DNA of 64,000 bases from Lotus japonicus (taxonomy: Eukaryota > Streptophyta > Magnoliopsida > Fabales > Fabaceae): contig NC_080042.1 of the NCBI RefSeq assembly GCF_012489685.1, positions 19,916,150-19,980,149 of the forward strand, read 5' to 3'. A program made the position numbers and the translations under genes. The notes below the pieces were generated by a model. The model saw only the letters and a list, made by a program, of their open reading frames with translations. It was not told the DNA's origin and did not search any database. Below are positions 19,463-31,271 of the stretch, piece by piece; the first letter of the stretch is position 1, and every line of letters begins with the position of its first letter.

Positions 19463-22400
19463 ATGAGAAAATATTTAGAAACCTTGAAATTTTGGAGGAC
19501 AGCTTTGTTTAAAGGCTACGAATATCTGGTTTATTTGATATCTCTTTTTATTTGCTGCATAACTCACACAGTTCAGGGTAAGGTGCATTATTCGCGAATT
19601 TGATGTGTGCTTGTTCTTTGTTTCTGATTTTTGTTCAAGCTTTTGTTGTGCTGTGCTTTTATGGCCTAAGGCTCGAGATTATGAAGTTTGATATCCTAAT
19701 AAGGACTAAGCTACGAATGGAATACGCTAGTACACACATGGTTGGGAAGTCCATTTCACTCTTTGATAACTGCAGGGCATTGCATTGTCTATTGCCTGTT
19801 ATGACATTGTTTTGTCACTTCAATTGACCATCTTTTCCTTTGTGAATCTTCAAAGCATTTTAAACTTAATCACTTTGATATGTGAATATGATGATTTAAA
19901 CTAAGGTAAAGTCGATTTGCTTTGCCTTTCATATCCAATAGCTTATTATGGTGACCAGCAATACACTTGATAAATGGCAGGAGTTTACCTGGTTCTTAGA
20001 TTCTTTAAGTACCTTTGTGAATGATGTTTTTTACTGATTGCCTGCTTGGGTTTAGGTTGGGTACACTTGACTTTTTACATGTAATTATTTGAAATTATAA
20101 TTGAACCACTTTTATAGAAAATGAGCATTTGGGGTGTTAATTTGCAAATCTCCACCTCCAATTGAGAAATGTATTCTCCTTGCGTGTTAGCTAACTTGAT
20201 AAGTGCTTGAAGATATGTATGAACTAATATGCAGGAATTGTTGGATCTGGTAGAAAGTGAATTTCCTTGGCTTTCACCAAATAGTTATGGAATAGTCATT
20301 GTGCTGCACGAATATCTGGCTAGGGATTGGTTTTCTAAAATGTGTTTTAGCTTCAGCACCTTGAGTGTTCAGTCTTTTTTACTCTGAACTATTACAATTT
20401 TGTTATGAAATAACTTGTGAGGAGTGGCAAATTTTTCTTTAATACAAAATTTGATCTTTTCTTGCGTATTTGGTGCAGCAAAAGATCCCCGAACTGTTTG
20501 TGTAAATCTGAATGATTGAACAACGCACTTTTTGCTTGAAAACAGACATGTTACAACGCACTTTTTGTAACAATGCTACCTATTTCATCTCTGAAATGAG
20601 CTTGTTTAGGCAATACCTTTTCTTAAGAAAGAAAAAAGAATAGTGAATACTCACATCGCCTACTTAACTGATTTCTTGTCTTTTTATCCCACTTTGATAT
20701 CTGAATTGTTCCTTTGAAGTATTACTTTGTGTTGTTAAATATGTTAGGACTTAAAACATGCTTGATCCTTCCTTATGTCAATCCTAATATAAGCATGATT
20801 TTTCAATAAGTTTTGTATGATGTATGGCACAAGGGTTTATTCTAGTCGTTTTAATCATTTTAGTTGTGAATGCATAACTAAATGGACTTCAGAAATAATG
20901 CTTGTGAATTGATAGTAGCCTCTTGGCCACACTTATGAGGTCACAATTTCTAAATAACGTGAAGATGCTTATGGATGCGTGACAAGATGCTGATGACATG
21001 AGCTTGACTCATTTACAATTATTTATAATTAGGGAAGTAAATTGAAAAGTTGATGGATAAATTTTCCCTTGATCATCTCCATTTTATTTTGCGTACCCTT
21101 TGCATACCAGTCTACTTGACTCTTGATACTTATGATTGCTATGTGCCTATCTAAAATATGTCAATCAGCATAAATATTGGTGGAAAAAAATGTCATCGCC
21201 TCCCAAATTTGCGCATCCTTTTCTGACGTGTGTGTACAGGTTCAGCAGTTGATTCTTAACCAGCTTAAGAGTCGATAATATCTTCAAAAAAAAAAAAAGA
21301 GATATCGGGGGCAAGGTGCACTTAACAGCAGATACTCTTGGAGAAGTGGAAACGCATAGAACCTGGAACTGAGACATCGCGTCGGGTTTGTGCAAACTCT
21401 TAATTTATTCTCCTATTGTTCTCTTGATGTGATTATCAGAGTTTACTAATGATGAACTGTTAGCTTCACATCCATGGGAATAAAGGATTTTAGAAATTAG
21501 AAAATTGAAACTTGTTATTTTATTTAGATATGAACATGACATGAACTAACTGCAAATTGTTATATTATTTACGTGGTATGGAAGCTTGAGTTAATGCTTG
21601 AGTAAAAGTCATTTTGCTGTCATATTTGGGATTCAATAAACTGCATAGCTTGTCCCTTATTTGATAGTTTAAGTTGTGGAATAGACAAGTATTTCTCAAG
21701 TATCTATACAGTTTCTCTAGTACACGTTTTCATGATTTCATCTCTTGAAGTGTGCTTGACATTAATATGATGGAAAGAAAGGTTGATGGCAATCTACTGT
21801 TTCCACCGCTGCTGGATGTAGAATTTGCTACTCTGTGTGCAGGCTCAACTATAAACCACTCTCCTTTACCAGCTATTAAATGAAATAGCTGAATGACTTA
21901 TGCCCTTACCTTTCATCTTAATCTTTGATATGAATCAATATCGTAGTAATTTGCTAGTTTATTCATATTTCTGTTGAATTCTAGAAGAGTCTATCCTGAT
22001 GAGCTGTTAAAAAATGCATGAACTGATATGTGATCAAATTTTATATGTGCTAGAGCTCTTTGATCACATCCCACAAAAAACTTTTCTTCTTAAAGCTGAT
22101 GATTGATATATCAATTAAGCACAGATAGCACATCTTTAAGCTTGGTGATTATTGGCTTCCTTAAATTAAACATGTGCTTTTGCTGGTTAACTTATTTGTC
22201 TGACCTATTTTGCTTATTACATTAGCAAAGTGGATGAACTTGTGGGCTGGTGTCCTTGTGTTGTTATCTCTTGTGCTTTCTTACAATAGTAGCTGATCCT
22301 CACAAGGAGAAAGAGAGTAGAATATCTCAGTGCTCTCAACAGTTTGCTTAGCCAAGATCAATGTTTTCATTTTAAAGCTTATTTACATCTGGAAATCTAT

Positions 22401-22465
22401 TTGATGATTATCAACGTTGATTACAAACTCAGTTCAAAATGTGATGTGTAGACTCAATTGCAATG
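19463..22465 (+). other. Unassigned, possibly transcribed locus, right part
   Basis: About 3 kb of T-rich, intron-like sequence has several short islands after splice-acceptor-like TGCAG (for example 20234, 20480, 21842). An open stretch at 20235-20340 is followed by decay. The island at 21290-21390 contains ACTGAGACATCGCGTCG, a near copy of the motif at 7978-8003 on the other side of the copia element, each followed by a GGTTTG donor-like sequence. No protein family was recognised, so I treat it as a possible non-coding RNA or decayed gene. Confidence 0.3.
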
Positions 22466-22782
22466 TTAGGTAACGTTTGGCCCGGCTTTTTTCAAACTTA
22501 AAAGCTACTTTTAAGCTAAAGATAAAAATAAGAGCTTTAAAAAGAAGGTAGAAGTTGTTTGTGGATTTTCTATTTTTTACAGCTTAAAAGATGCTTTTAA
22601 GTTAAAAATGTGTTTGGTAAAATATTTTAAATCAAAAAATTAATTTTATTTCTTCATGTGTTCCTTAAAGCCCCTCAACGGTGACAACCCATGTTGTGAC
22701 ATGTCTCGTTCCAAAGTTGTTGAAAATTAAAATTTGCATACTAAAAAATCCAAGAGCAATTATCGTAGATGCGATCAGTGTC

Positions 22783-23047
22783 GATCATTAGATTTGGCAC
22801 CCCAACCATTAGAAATGTCACCCCACTTACGGAAACTCAGTTTCCGAAATATTTCGGAAATAAGGTTTCCGAAGCACTTTTTTACTCAAAAGTGTGGTTT
22901 TTTACTCAAAAGTGTGGTGTTAGATGTATTTTGAACTAAAAATCACGAATTAATTTCGGAATCTAAGATTCCGAAATAATTCGGAACTTGAAAATCCGAA
23001 AATTAGGGGTGTGAAATCTAATGGTTGGGGTGGCAAATCTAGCTCTC
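22783..23047. mobile_element. 265-bp Mutator-type MITE related to the neighbouring MULE
   Basis: Terminal repeats AGATTTGGCACCCCAACCAT and (inverse of the right end) AGATTTGCCACCCCAACCAT lie just inside the borders. The 9-bp target duplication ATCAGTGTC is at 22774-22782 and 23048-23056. The interior has several near-palindromes built on TTTCGGAA/TTCCGAAA. Both the TIR (CACCCCA.CCATTAG) and the palindrome style resemble the 7.6-kb MULE at 23669-31316. Confidence 0.8.
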
Positions 23048-23501
23048 ATCAGTGTCTTGTTCCTGATACTCTTTTACTCTGTTCCTCGTAGCGATACACT
23101 GCTTCAGTTGCAGTACATTATTCCAAAACCTCACAACCAGAGAAGTCTAGTATTTTTTCAAAATTAGAAACATGAACAAGTCTCACACCATAAAATAGAA
23201 CACCGATTTTCCCATACTGCTTAGTTTGTTTCTAGTTGGAACACTGATTTTGCTTTACACGCTTGCACTGTCACTGATTTCTTTACCGTTTTTCTCTCTA
23301 CAAACCCACCCAAAACCCTAAACTCCATGGTACCCAACCTCCACCAAAACCTAATACAGCAAGATTCAAACCTTGTGACTGCGCCACGAAGTGATTCGCC
23401 AGAAAAGAATAATTTCAATCGCAGCCGCCGAAGTGTAGGAAGTGATTCGCCAGCAAGATTCGAACCTTTCTACCTTAAGAAAATGCACAGAAAAAAAATT
23501 C

Positions 23502-23665
23502 CATGGCGGAAAGAAGACGCCGCCGCCATCCACGGCAGCGAGTGGCCCAAGACCTCATCGTAGTTGGTCGGAGAAGGTGATGTCTTGAACGAAGAAAGTG
23601 AAGGCAGCTTGATGAGGTTCTGGCATCTCGAATAGATGTGGAAGAGATTATCTCAAAGGGCTGTG
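23502..23665 (+). pseudogene. Possible F-box gene start, decayed
   Basis: From the ATG at 23502 a basic N-terminus (MAERRRRRHPRQRV) leads to DLIV and then SLMRFW and MWKRLSQ with a shift and a stop between them. This resembles the LIVEILSRLPVKSLMRFR start of plant F-box proteins. The resemblance is short and the sequence is cut at 23668 by the Mutator element; the continuation at 31326 shows no F-box-associated domain. Low confidence. Confidence 0.2.
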
Positions 23666-23668
23666 CTT

Positions 23669-23714
23669 GGGATTTGGGTTTAACACCCCACCCATTAGGC
23701 CCCACGCCCCACCT
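23669..23714 (+). repeat. Left TIR of the MULE
   Basis: About 45 bp, starting GGGATTTGGGTTTAACACCC, matching the inverse of 31272-31316 with a handful of mismatches. Confidence 0.88.
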
Positions 23715-23750
23715 GAAGGGGCGAAATTACTAAAAAACCAGGATTAATAA

Positions 23751-24236
23751 CGGTAAATGATTACCCGACACTATAACGGGTAATCATTTACCGATCGTGA
23801 CATATAAACTCGACAGTTTGGGTTTTGAAACCCATTATTTTCAAAACCCAAATTTCCCTCCCCAAATCACACCCTCTTCAATCTCTCTCAAAGCTCGGTT
23901 CCACCACTTCAATCATCTCAAAGGTCGGTTCTAATCATCATCAAAGCTCCCACAAAGACCCATTCCATTACATTCAAAAGGTAAGTTTTGATTTCAATGA
24001 TTTTCACATTTCAAGTTTGAATTAGGTCAATGGTTGAACACTAGGGTAGTTGATTGATGATTAGAGGTAGGTTTTGTTGTGTTTTGTTGCCTGAAATTCC
24101 ATGAAATGAGTACGGGCACGAGTGGGGTGCATTTGGGTCTGTTTCTGGGTTCACTGTAATATCGGAAAATCAATTTCCGATATGATAATGGAAAATGATT
24201 TTCCGATATGGTAATGGAAAATGAATTTCCGATATG
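23751..24236. repeat. Left subterminal near-palindrome cluster of the MULE
   Basis: Near-palindromes of about 18 bp lie at 23751-23767 (CGGTAAATGATTACCCG), 23777-23797 and, as three tandem variants of GGAAAATGATTTTCCGATAT, at 24163-24236. They match the cluster at the right end (30661-31245). Repeated subterminal sites commonly bind the transposase; that role here is inference. Confidence 0.75.
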
Positions 24237-24490
24237 ACAGTATGACAGTGCAGACTTCCAAAATTTATTTCCAATATTTAACCATGGCATGTATTTAACT
24301 TGCAGGATTACTTTGCTGATTTGTTGAGAATTGGAAAAGATCAAGATAGATTTGATGTGTTGTGATTAGGAAAGTTGTTTATTGTTTATTGTTTATTGGA
24401 AAAGATTAAGCGCTCAAATCATATGCTTCATGTGTTGTAATTAGGAAAGTTGTTTACTGTTTTTGTTTGCTTGTGATGATGGTTGCTTGA

Positions 24491-26592
24491 TGTAACACCC
24501 CATTTTCTGTTATTAGGTTATTTATTATTTTATTTTAATTAGTATTATGGTATATGGTAATTAAGTGATTTTATTAGATAATTAAGTGATTATGTGATAT
24601 AGATATATAAGGTTTTAGGGTTTAGTGTGAGTAATTGAGAGTGGAGCCCATTGTATGGCTATTTAAGGGTTAGGAGTGAAATAGAAAGAAAGAAAAGAAA
24701 AAAAAATAAGGATTAGAAGAGAAGCAGAACAAGAAACACGTGAAAGCAGAGAAGGAGAGGAGAAAACTTAGAACTGATCTACAAGAGGTAAGGGTTTGAA
24801 TTCATGTTTTATGGATTGGTATGATAGTGGATAATGATAGAAAGCATGATTTAGGAACCCTAGGTTGCAAAAATTCCCAAATTGAAATAGTTAGGGTTTG
24901 GCTTTTAGATGATTTTGGGGGTAGATGATAGGCTTGCATGATGCGCAGAAATTTACGTTCTCTTGTACCCTTTTTCGTGCTATGTTAATGGCCGAATTTG
25001 AAGAAGTTTTTTTAGCCTAAAAGTTGTAGGTTTTTCTGTTACGAAAATTTTGCCACTGGTTTCACGTCATTCCGACGTCTGTAGCTCGAGTTATGTGTAT
25101 TTTAGTGAGTATAGGTTAAGCTGTCCAGTTTCTTACGAACTGCGGTTAGTGTACGATTTTTCCTGATTTTTGTACTTCGAATTGTGACTTGAAAATTTAT
25201 AGAGGTTTACAAAACGTGTATACGGAACTATGATAAAAATATTAGATTTTTCTGAGTATATTTGATAATTTACATCTGTTTAATAGTTCATTAGATGTGT
25301 GGTGCGCGCACATGGCGAGTTGCGCAGGAAGATGTCGCGGCATGGCGAGTTGCGTAGGGAGATGTCGTGAGATGTCGCGACATGGCGAGTTATTCAGCGA
25401 CATGGCGAGTTGCGTAGGGAGATGTCGTGAGATGTCGCGACATGGCGAGTTGTGCAGTGAGATGTCGCGAGATGGCGAGCATGAGCATGTCGCGAGTTTT
25501 TTGGAAAATTTAGAGAGAAATCCAGTCTTTAGGAAATAGTTGTAGAACCTGTTATATATGAATTATATTTAATTTACATCTATTTTTAATAATCATTATA
25601 TGATGTTGTTTCTGAATTGATGTTATGTTTGAGATGCTAAGTTGTTGTGATTGCAAGTTGTATAATTGATAACATGTAATATGTGTTTTGTGCAACTGGT
25701 GATGAATATGCTAAAATAATTAGGACTTGGAGATGGTCTGAATATGCATATGTTAGTTGAGTTTTGCACAATACACTGCATAGTTGTCAAGAGGCAATGT
25801 TTGCTAGTTCTCGTGGAGGCTAGTGACTTGTCCCAAAACTAGAGTGGTTTTGAAGCCTAGAGCGAGGGCTTTATTGGTGGTTATCTGTCTGGAGTGGACG
25901 CGGTGATACCGCTAAGGATAACAACTTTGGTACCAAAGGCATTTGCACGGGTCTCACTTGAGTCATATGTGTTATGGTGATATTTTTGGAGAGATTTGAT
26001 GTGGTGGTAATTAGAGACTATTATATATGTTCTAATTGAGCTATAATTTATGGAGTATTTGCCATAACTGTGAACTTGATTAATTATGTTAAAATTACAT
26101 AATTTATTATTTGTTAGTGAATGTGAGTAATTTATGTGGAGCATAGATAAGCTTTTACATTATTTATTATTATGCTTATCCATATGATATGAGTTCTCAC
26201 CCTTCTGTTGGAATGATGTTCTATGCGACATCGCTCAGGTACCGAAGATAGTGGAGCTTCTCGCGAGGGTTAGTTGGAGGAGCTAGTCTTTCATTTACGG
26301 TTTAGTTAGTGGAGTCATGCTCTGTTATGTAACACCGGGAAACGTTTAGTTTTGTACCTTGATGTTAAGAGTTACCTATGAACTCTCTTTATGTTAAATT
26401 TTGGAGTTGAAATAAATCCGTTGTGCTATACATATGATGTTGCGACATTAAAGTTGGAAAATTTATATATTTATTATGAGCATGACAGGTGTTTTGATTT
26501 ATGTTTCTGGAGAATAAGTGTGACACCCTCTGTGTTATGCATTTTACTCTGATTTATGATATATTATTATGCGGGGTTTAGAGGGTGTTACA
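24491..26592 (+). mobile_element. Solo LTR (2.1 kb) inside the MULE
   Basis: The unit begins TGTAACACCCC and ends GGGTGTTACA, with a 5-bp duplication CTTGA on both sides (24486-24490 and 26593-26597). No internal retrotransposon genes remain, so it arose by LTR-LTR recombination. The size suits large plant gypsy families. A segment around 25055-25100 (TTCCGACGTCTGTAGCTCGA) also occurs, inverted, in the other solo LTR at 32618-35496, showing that the two belong to related families. The LTR contains a minisatellite at 25311-25497. Confidence 0.88.
25311..25497. repeat. Minisatellite in the solo LTR, CATGGCGAGTT-based
   Basis: CATGGCGAGT occurs at 25311, 25341, 25381, 25401 and 25441, in a larger unit of about 60 bp that includes GATGTCGTGAGATGTCGCGA. 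It creates a chance open frame (25297-25539) that I do not regard as a gene. Confidence 0.9.
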
Positions 26593-26814
26593 CTTGACCT
26601 TAACACAGCTAGAAATTTAATTTAATCACATTCACATGCAAACTAACAACTAATTCTCTATATTTTCCTTTTCATATGGTTAGTTGCTAAACGATTGATT
26701 GGAAATTTCCTGATTAAGTAAAAAAATGACTCAAATGATATGCTCATATGTGAAAATGCTTTACTTATTATGACAAGTATTGTTAAATTTGTTTGTTTTG
26801 CACAGATAGCGAGA

Positions 26815-28930
26815 ATGAAGGGCGGGAGGAAGAGGTCACGACATGCTTCTACTAGTGAGGATCCAGCGGATCGACACGAGCGCTTGCATGCTTCTACCAG
26901 GCGCGGCGACCATATTGCAGCCACTCAGGCGGTAGAGGCTTCAGCTCCGTCTCCATCCCCATCTGCTACTCTGGTCGAGGCTCCGTTAGCTACTCCGGCT
27001 CCATCTGCTACTCCGGTCGGGGCTCCGTCAGCTACCCCCGCTCCGTCTGCTACTAGGGATGCAGCTGAGCTGGATCCTACTCCGTTTTCTCCGATGGCTG
27101 AGTTACCTCGTCAGGAGACATCTTCTTCTGAGCCTAGTGGCGAGGAGTCTTCTTCTTCTTCTGAGCTTAGTGGTGAGGAGGAGGAGCCTCTTATTCTGCA
27201 GGAGGAGATTGATGCTGCTGATGTTGTGCCAGATGTGGTGCTAGAGGGCGGTGCAGATGACGACCTCATCCAGAGGGTGGCACCGTTTCCCGGGGGGCCT
27301 GAGGATCTGTCACTTCTTGCGCATTATCCTGACCACAAGGCTCCTTGGACGTGGCAGGCACTTCTTCGCACAGACCCGCGGTACGTGGACCGTCGGACAT
27401 TGAGGGTGGCCACTGTTGGGGGGAAGGTATGGAACCTCCCCTGTGATGGCGATTCAGAGGCCCACACACATGTGCGACAGCTGCTGCAGCAGACGGGTTT
27501 GTATCACCTGCCTTGGTGCGGGTTACCGGAGACAGACCCAACTGTCATACTGGCCCTTGTTGAGAGATGGCATGAGGAGACGAGTAGCTTCCACATGCCG
27601 TTCGGGGAGATGACTATCACCCTGGACGATGTGTCGGCTATTCTCCATCTTCCCACAGGGTCGAGGTTCTACACTCCGGGCAGAGGGGAGCGAGATGAGG
27701 TTGCAGCGCTCTGCGCCCAGCTCCTGGGAGGATCTGTTGCTGATTATCTGGCTGAGTTTGAGGCGGCGGGTGGCCAGAACATTCGGTTCATTACTCTGAA
27801 GACCATGTACACGTCTGCTATGGATGGTATGTCTTAATCATTACTTTATTAAGTTGTATTTATTTTTACCGTATTATTAATAACTGTTAACTTAATTCAT
27901 TTCATTGTAGAGGCTATGAGGATGCTGCTAGGATCTGGCTGGTGAACCAGCTTGGTGCCACCCTCTTTGCCAGCAAGAGTGGTGGTTACCACACTACTGT
28001 CTACTGGATCGGGATGCCTGAGGACCTCGGTCGCGTGTCGGAGTACGCGTGGGGTGCGATTGCGCTGACATCGTTGTACGAACAGCTGAGTCGTGCTTCT
28101 CGCAGGAAGACAGCGCAGATCGGTGGGTTCACCTCCCTCGTGCTGTCATGGGCATATGAGTACATATCCAGCAGCGTCATTATCAGGACGGAGGTCCCCG
28201 GCTACACACAGGACCAGCCTAGGGCGCAGCGGTGGTCCACGTCTCGGATCGCGCATTCCGGACTCGATGAGAGACGAGTCATGCTCGATGAGCTTACAGT
28301 GGATGATATCACATGGACCCCTTTTGAGGACCATCGAGATGTTCGACCGCGGGATCCCAGGGCCCTCTATTCCGGCTACATCAGGACACCTTACGGCCGG
28401 TCTGTGAGCCGACATCTACCAGAGCGGGTTATGCGCCAGTTTGGCTTCATACAGGACATCCCTTGACACCCCTCTGAGATCCAGACGACGGGGTCCCTTG
28501 CTGAGACCACAGATGCTGCCTATGCTGAGTTTGAGCCGCACCTCCGCCCTCAGGGGATACCTGCTACATATCCGGGAGAGGCGGTGGAGGGTTACATGAG
28601 GTGGTATAGCAGAGTGTCCCATGTGTTCATCATCCCTGAGGATAGGAGGGAGGAGCTTAGTGCCGTGGTAAGTTTGGATTCTAAACTTGTATATTATTTT
28701 TATTCATTCAATTGTGATTTTTGTTAATGAAATTATTTTTGTATATTATTTTTATGCAGTCTGCCATACGTAGGGGTGTGGAGTTGTTGGAGCAGTCCCT
28801 GGAGGTGCCAGGTGCTCTTGCTCCAGGGACACAGCCCCGAATCCTCACGGAGAGGGCGCTCGATCTCTTTCGACGGAGTTCCTTCGTTGGTACCCAGGGA
28901 GTTGCCTTTTCTGCTATTCGAGGAGTTTGA
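26815..28930 (+). pseudogene. Plant mobile domain (PMD, MAIN-like) protein gene of the MULE, one in-frame stop
   Basis: Three exons are readable: 26815-27826, 27913-28667 and 28760-28930. The introns have GT-AG borders, and the first uses the second AG of TAGAG so that the frame gives TSAMDGYEDAARIWLVNQLG. Residues 1-150 are Ala/Pro/Ser and acidic linker. From about 190 the PMD follows, with the hallmark block SFHMPFGEMTITLDDVSAIL, then GGYHTTVYW. PMD proteins (MAIN/MAIL1 in Arabidopsis) act in silencing and genome stability, and related domains are known in MULE and gypsy elements. A TGA at 28464-28466 would truncate the product at 521 of 645 codons, although the frame after it stays open and PMD-like to the end of exon 3. 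The start Met follows an acceptor-like TTTGCACAG. Exon 3 overlaps the transposase stop by 17 bp. Confidence 0.82.
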
Positions 28931-30645
28931 AATCAATGAGTTTCAGGCATTTGATTGACACAAATCCCCTAATATTTGTGTAGAAAGGGGTCTTGAAAAG
29001 GTGATCAATTTTATTCATACTGCGCTCAAACGATGCTACTATCTCAGTGTGACGATTGGTGGTCAAACTATGCGACGCAACCCATGATGTGGCCAGGTCA
29101 CCCTTACTGTTCCGCAACATCAACTTCAAGCTGTCATGTGCACCTTCAGCCCTGCAAACCAACAACGCACATGTAAGAATTAATACTGTAATAATCTATG
29201 AAATGAAATACATATAACAAGTCATAACATAATTTTTGTACCTGTTACTTGTTGTTGTTCCAAAATGCATCACATGATTTGTCCATGCCTTGGCAAATTT
29301 CTGCTTGTGGACCAACCATGTAGTAGAACAATAAGTGGCAAATTTCAACTTGTGTTTATGCTTGCACATGTTAAACAATTCAATCCAATGAGCTTCAAAT
29401 TCTGGAACTGTTGGAGCATCTACCAATTCGGCCCACTTGTCCATAACCTCTTCAGCAAAATCATCCGTGCCAACATACTCTTTGCACTTTGCCAAAACAC
29501 ACTTGTTGATGTGCCACAAGCATAGTAAATGGGTGGTGGTGGGAAGGCTTTGTGAAGCACTACTCAATAAGGCAAGATCTCTGTCCGTCACAATCACTCT
29601 AGGCAACCTGGATTGGTCGGAAATCAGAGACTTCATACACTCCAATGCCCAAATGTAGTCATCTGTGGTCTCACTGCCAATGTAACAGAATGCTATTGAG
29701 TATGTTTTATCCGTGGAGGTCAGGCCAACAATCTCGAGCAAGGGTAGTTTGTATTTGCTGGTCTTGTATGTGCAATCCATGGTCACTACATATGGGAATG
29801 TGTTGAAAAGTTTGACGGCATTCGGATGAGCCCAAAATATATCTCTAATCACTTCCGATCCGGGTTCATTTCGTTCGAAGTGAACATACTTCTCACCGTC
29901 CAACTTCTTCAGCAAGTATTGTATCTCTGTCAGTGACCCACGAACGGATTGTCTGAACCGCTTGCAAACACCATAAATTTGTTGGATGGTAGTCAAGTTT
30001 GAAGGATCTTTTTCCTTCAAGGACGCCAACATCTTTCTAGGTGGAACCCAAGTCTTAGCCTGATTTATCACGTCCTCCTTCGCCTCACTATTCAGTCTAC
30101 CAGCGTAATTGTGGCCAAGTAGTGACTCAGCTGCGAGATGGATGTATCTACCGTCCATCACCTTCAACCACCAACCTTTATCATCTTTTGTACGTCGTCC
30201 TTTTAGCCTAAAAGGACAACCTGTCTTTTGTGTTGACGTTCCTTCAACAAGATCCGGTTCTCTGTAGGGAATATACGCACCATGCTTCTCACACGCCAGA
30301 ATGACATATTCTTTTCTTCCCTTCGCACCACTATCAGACTTTGTTGTCACCAAAACAAAATTATTTGCCATAGAAATATCGCGAACCCATTTCATAAGAT
30401 CATCTTTCAAAGGGAAACGCTGTTTCAGGATAAACAAGGCATAAGGCATAAAACAAGGCATAAACAAAGCAAACAAAGCATGCCAAAATTTGTGCAATGA
30501 GTACCTGATCAGTATGATACAAATGAGAGACATCTATAGATATAATCGGAGGTTCAGCTAGTGATGGTTGCTCCTCTGGATTATCATTTTCCAATCCAGC
30601 AGCATGTATCAATTGTGATTCACCAAAAAAAAAGGACTCTGTCAT
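28914..30645 (-). CDS. MULE transposase (FAR1/MuDR-type), three exons
   Basis: The exons are 30645-30505, 30419-29242 and 29151-28914, with GT-AG introns that join in frame to 518 aa with no stop. Residues 48-130 resemble the FAR1-like DNA-binding start (FPLKDDLMKWVRDISMANNF; CPFRLKGRR). The MULE transposase domain follows, with the first acidic residue in VVTMDCTYKTSKYKLP (about 258), the second in VIVTDRDLAL (about 318), the C/H block CLWHINKC (about 345) and a Glu in EFEAHW (about 390). It would bind the element ends and catalyse cut-and-paste transposition in the nucleus. No clear SWIM zinc finger is seen at the C-terminus, where FAR1 relatives usually have one. The start at 30645 was chosen because exon 1 gives a clean Met and lies just inside the right subterminal repeats. 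Confidence 0.88.
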
Positions 30646-30654
30646 CCTTGGAAC

Positions 30655-31245
30655 AAAAACGGTAAATCAATAACCGACCCTATAACGGTAAATAAAATTT
30701 CGGTCCTATAACGGAATATCATAATCCGATACATTAACGGAAAATCATTTACCGATTCAGTTCACGATACAACAGCCTAAGTTACCAACTTAACTAACTA
30801 AACTAACTACTTAAACTAACAACTAACTACTTAAACTAACTATAAATAAAGTATCAAAGCTAACACCACTTACCAGAAGTTAAAAGTTTTCCCTTGGTGG
30901 TGGTGGTGGAAATGTGGAGATGGTGGTGGTGGTGGGAAGGTGAAATGTGAGGGAGGAGTGGAGTAATGGTAGAATAAGGTAGTTTGGGCGAGTTATGGGG
31001 GGCTGGTGGGGGGTTGTTGGAGGGAGGAGTAATGGTGGAGGGAGGAGTAATGGTGAAAAGGTGATCAAACTGCCAGATTACCAATCGGTAAATGATATAC
31101 CGATATCAATATACGAATCGGTTAATGATTAACCGATATTGTTCTTCGTGTTCTGGGTAATGGGATAAAGGTGTTCATACTGAGGAACAATAACGGGAAA
31201 TGATTTACCGATTGGTATTTTGACATCAGCAAATCATTTACCGAT
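30655..31245. repeat. Right subterminal near-palindrome cluster of the MULE
   Basis: Variants of CGGTAAATGATTTACCGAT occur near 30661, 30690, 30714, 30739, 31086, 31118, 31191 and 31225. They lie between the transposase start and the right TIR, so they could act both as transposase-binding sites and in control of its promoter. A GGT/CCACC-rich stretch (30895-31060) separates two groups. Confidence 0.75.
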
Positions 31246-31271
31246 GGGTAATTTTGGAATAAAAAAAAAAG

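Noticed and set aside
25297..25539. 80-codon frame with repeated MASCVGRCREM
   Set aside because: Produced by the LTR minisatellite. Repeat phase, not selection, keeps it open.
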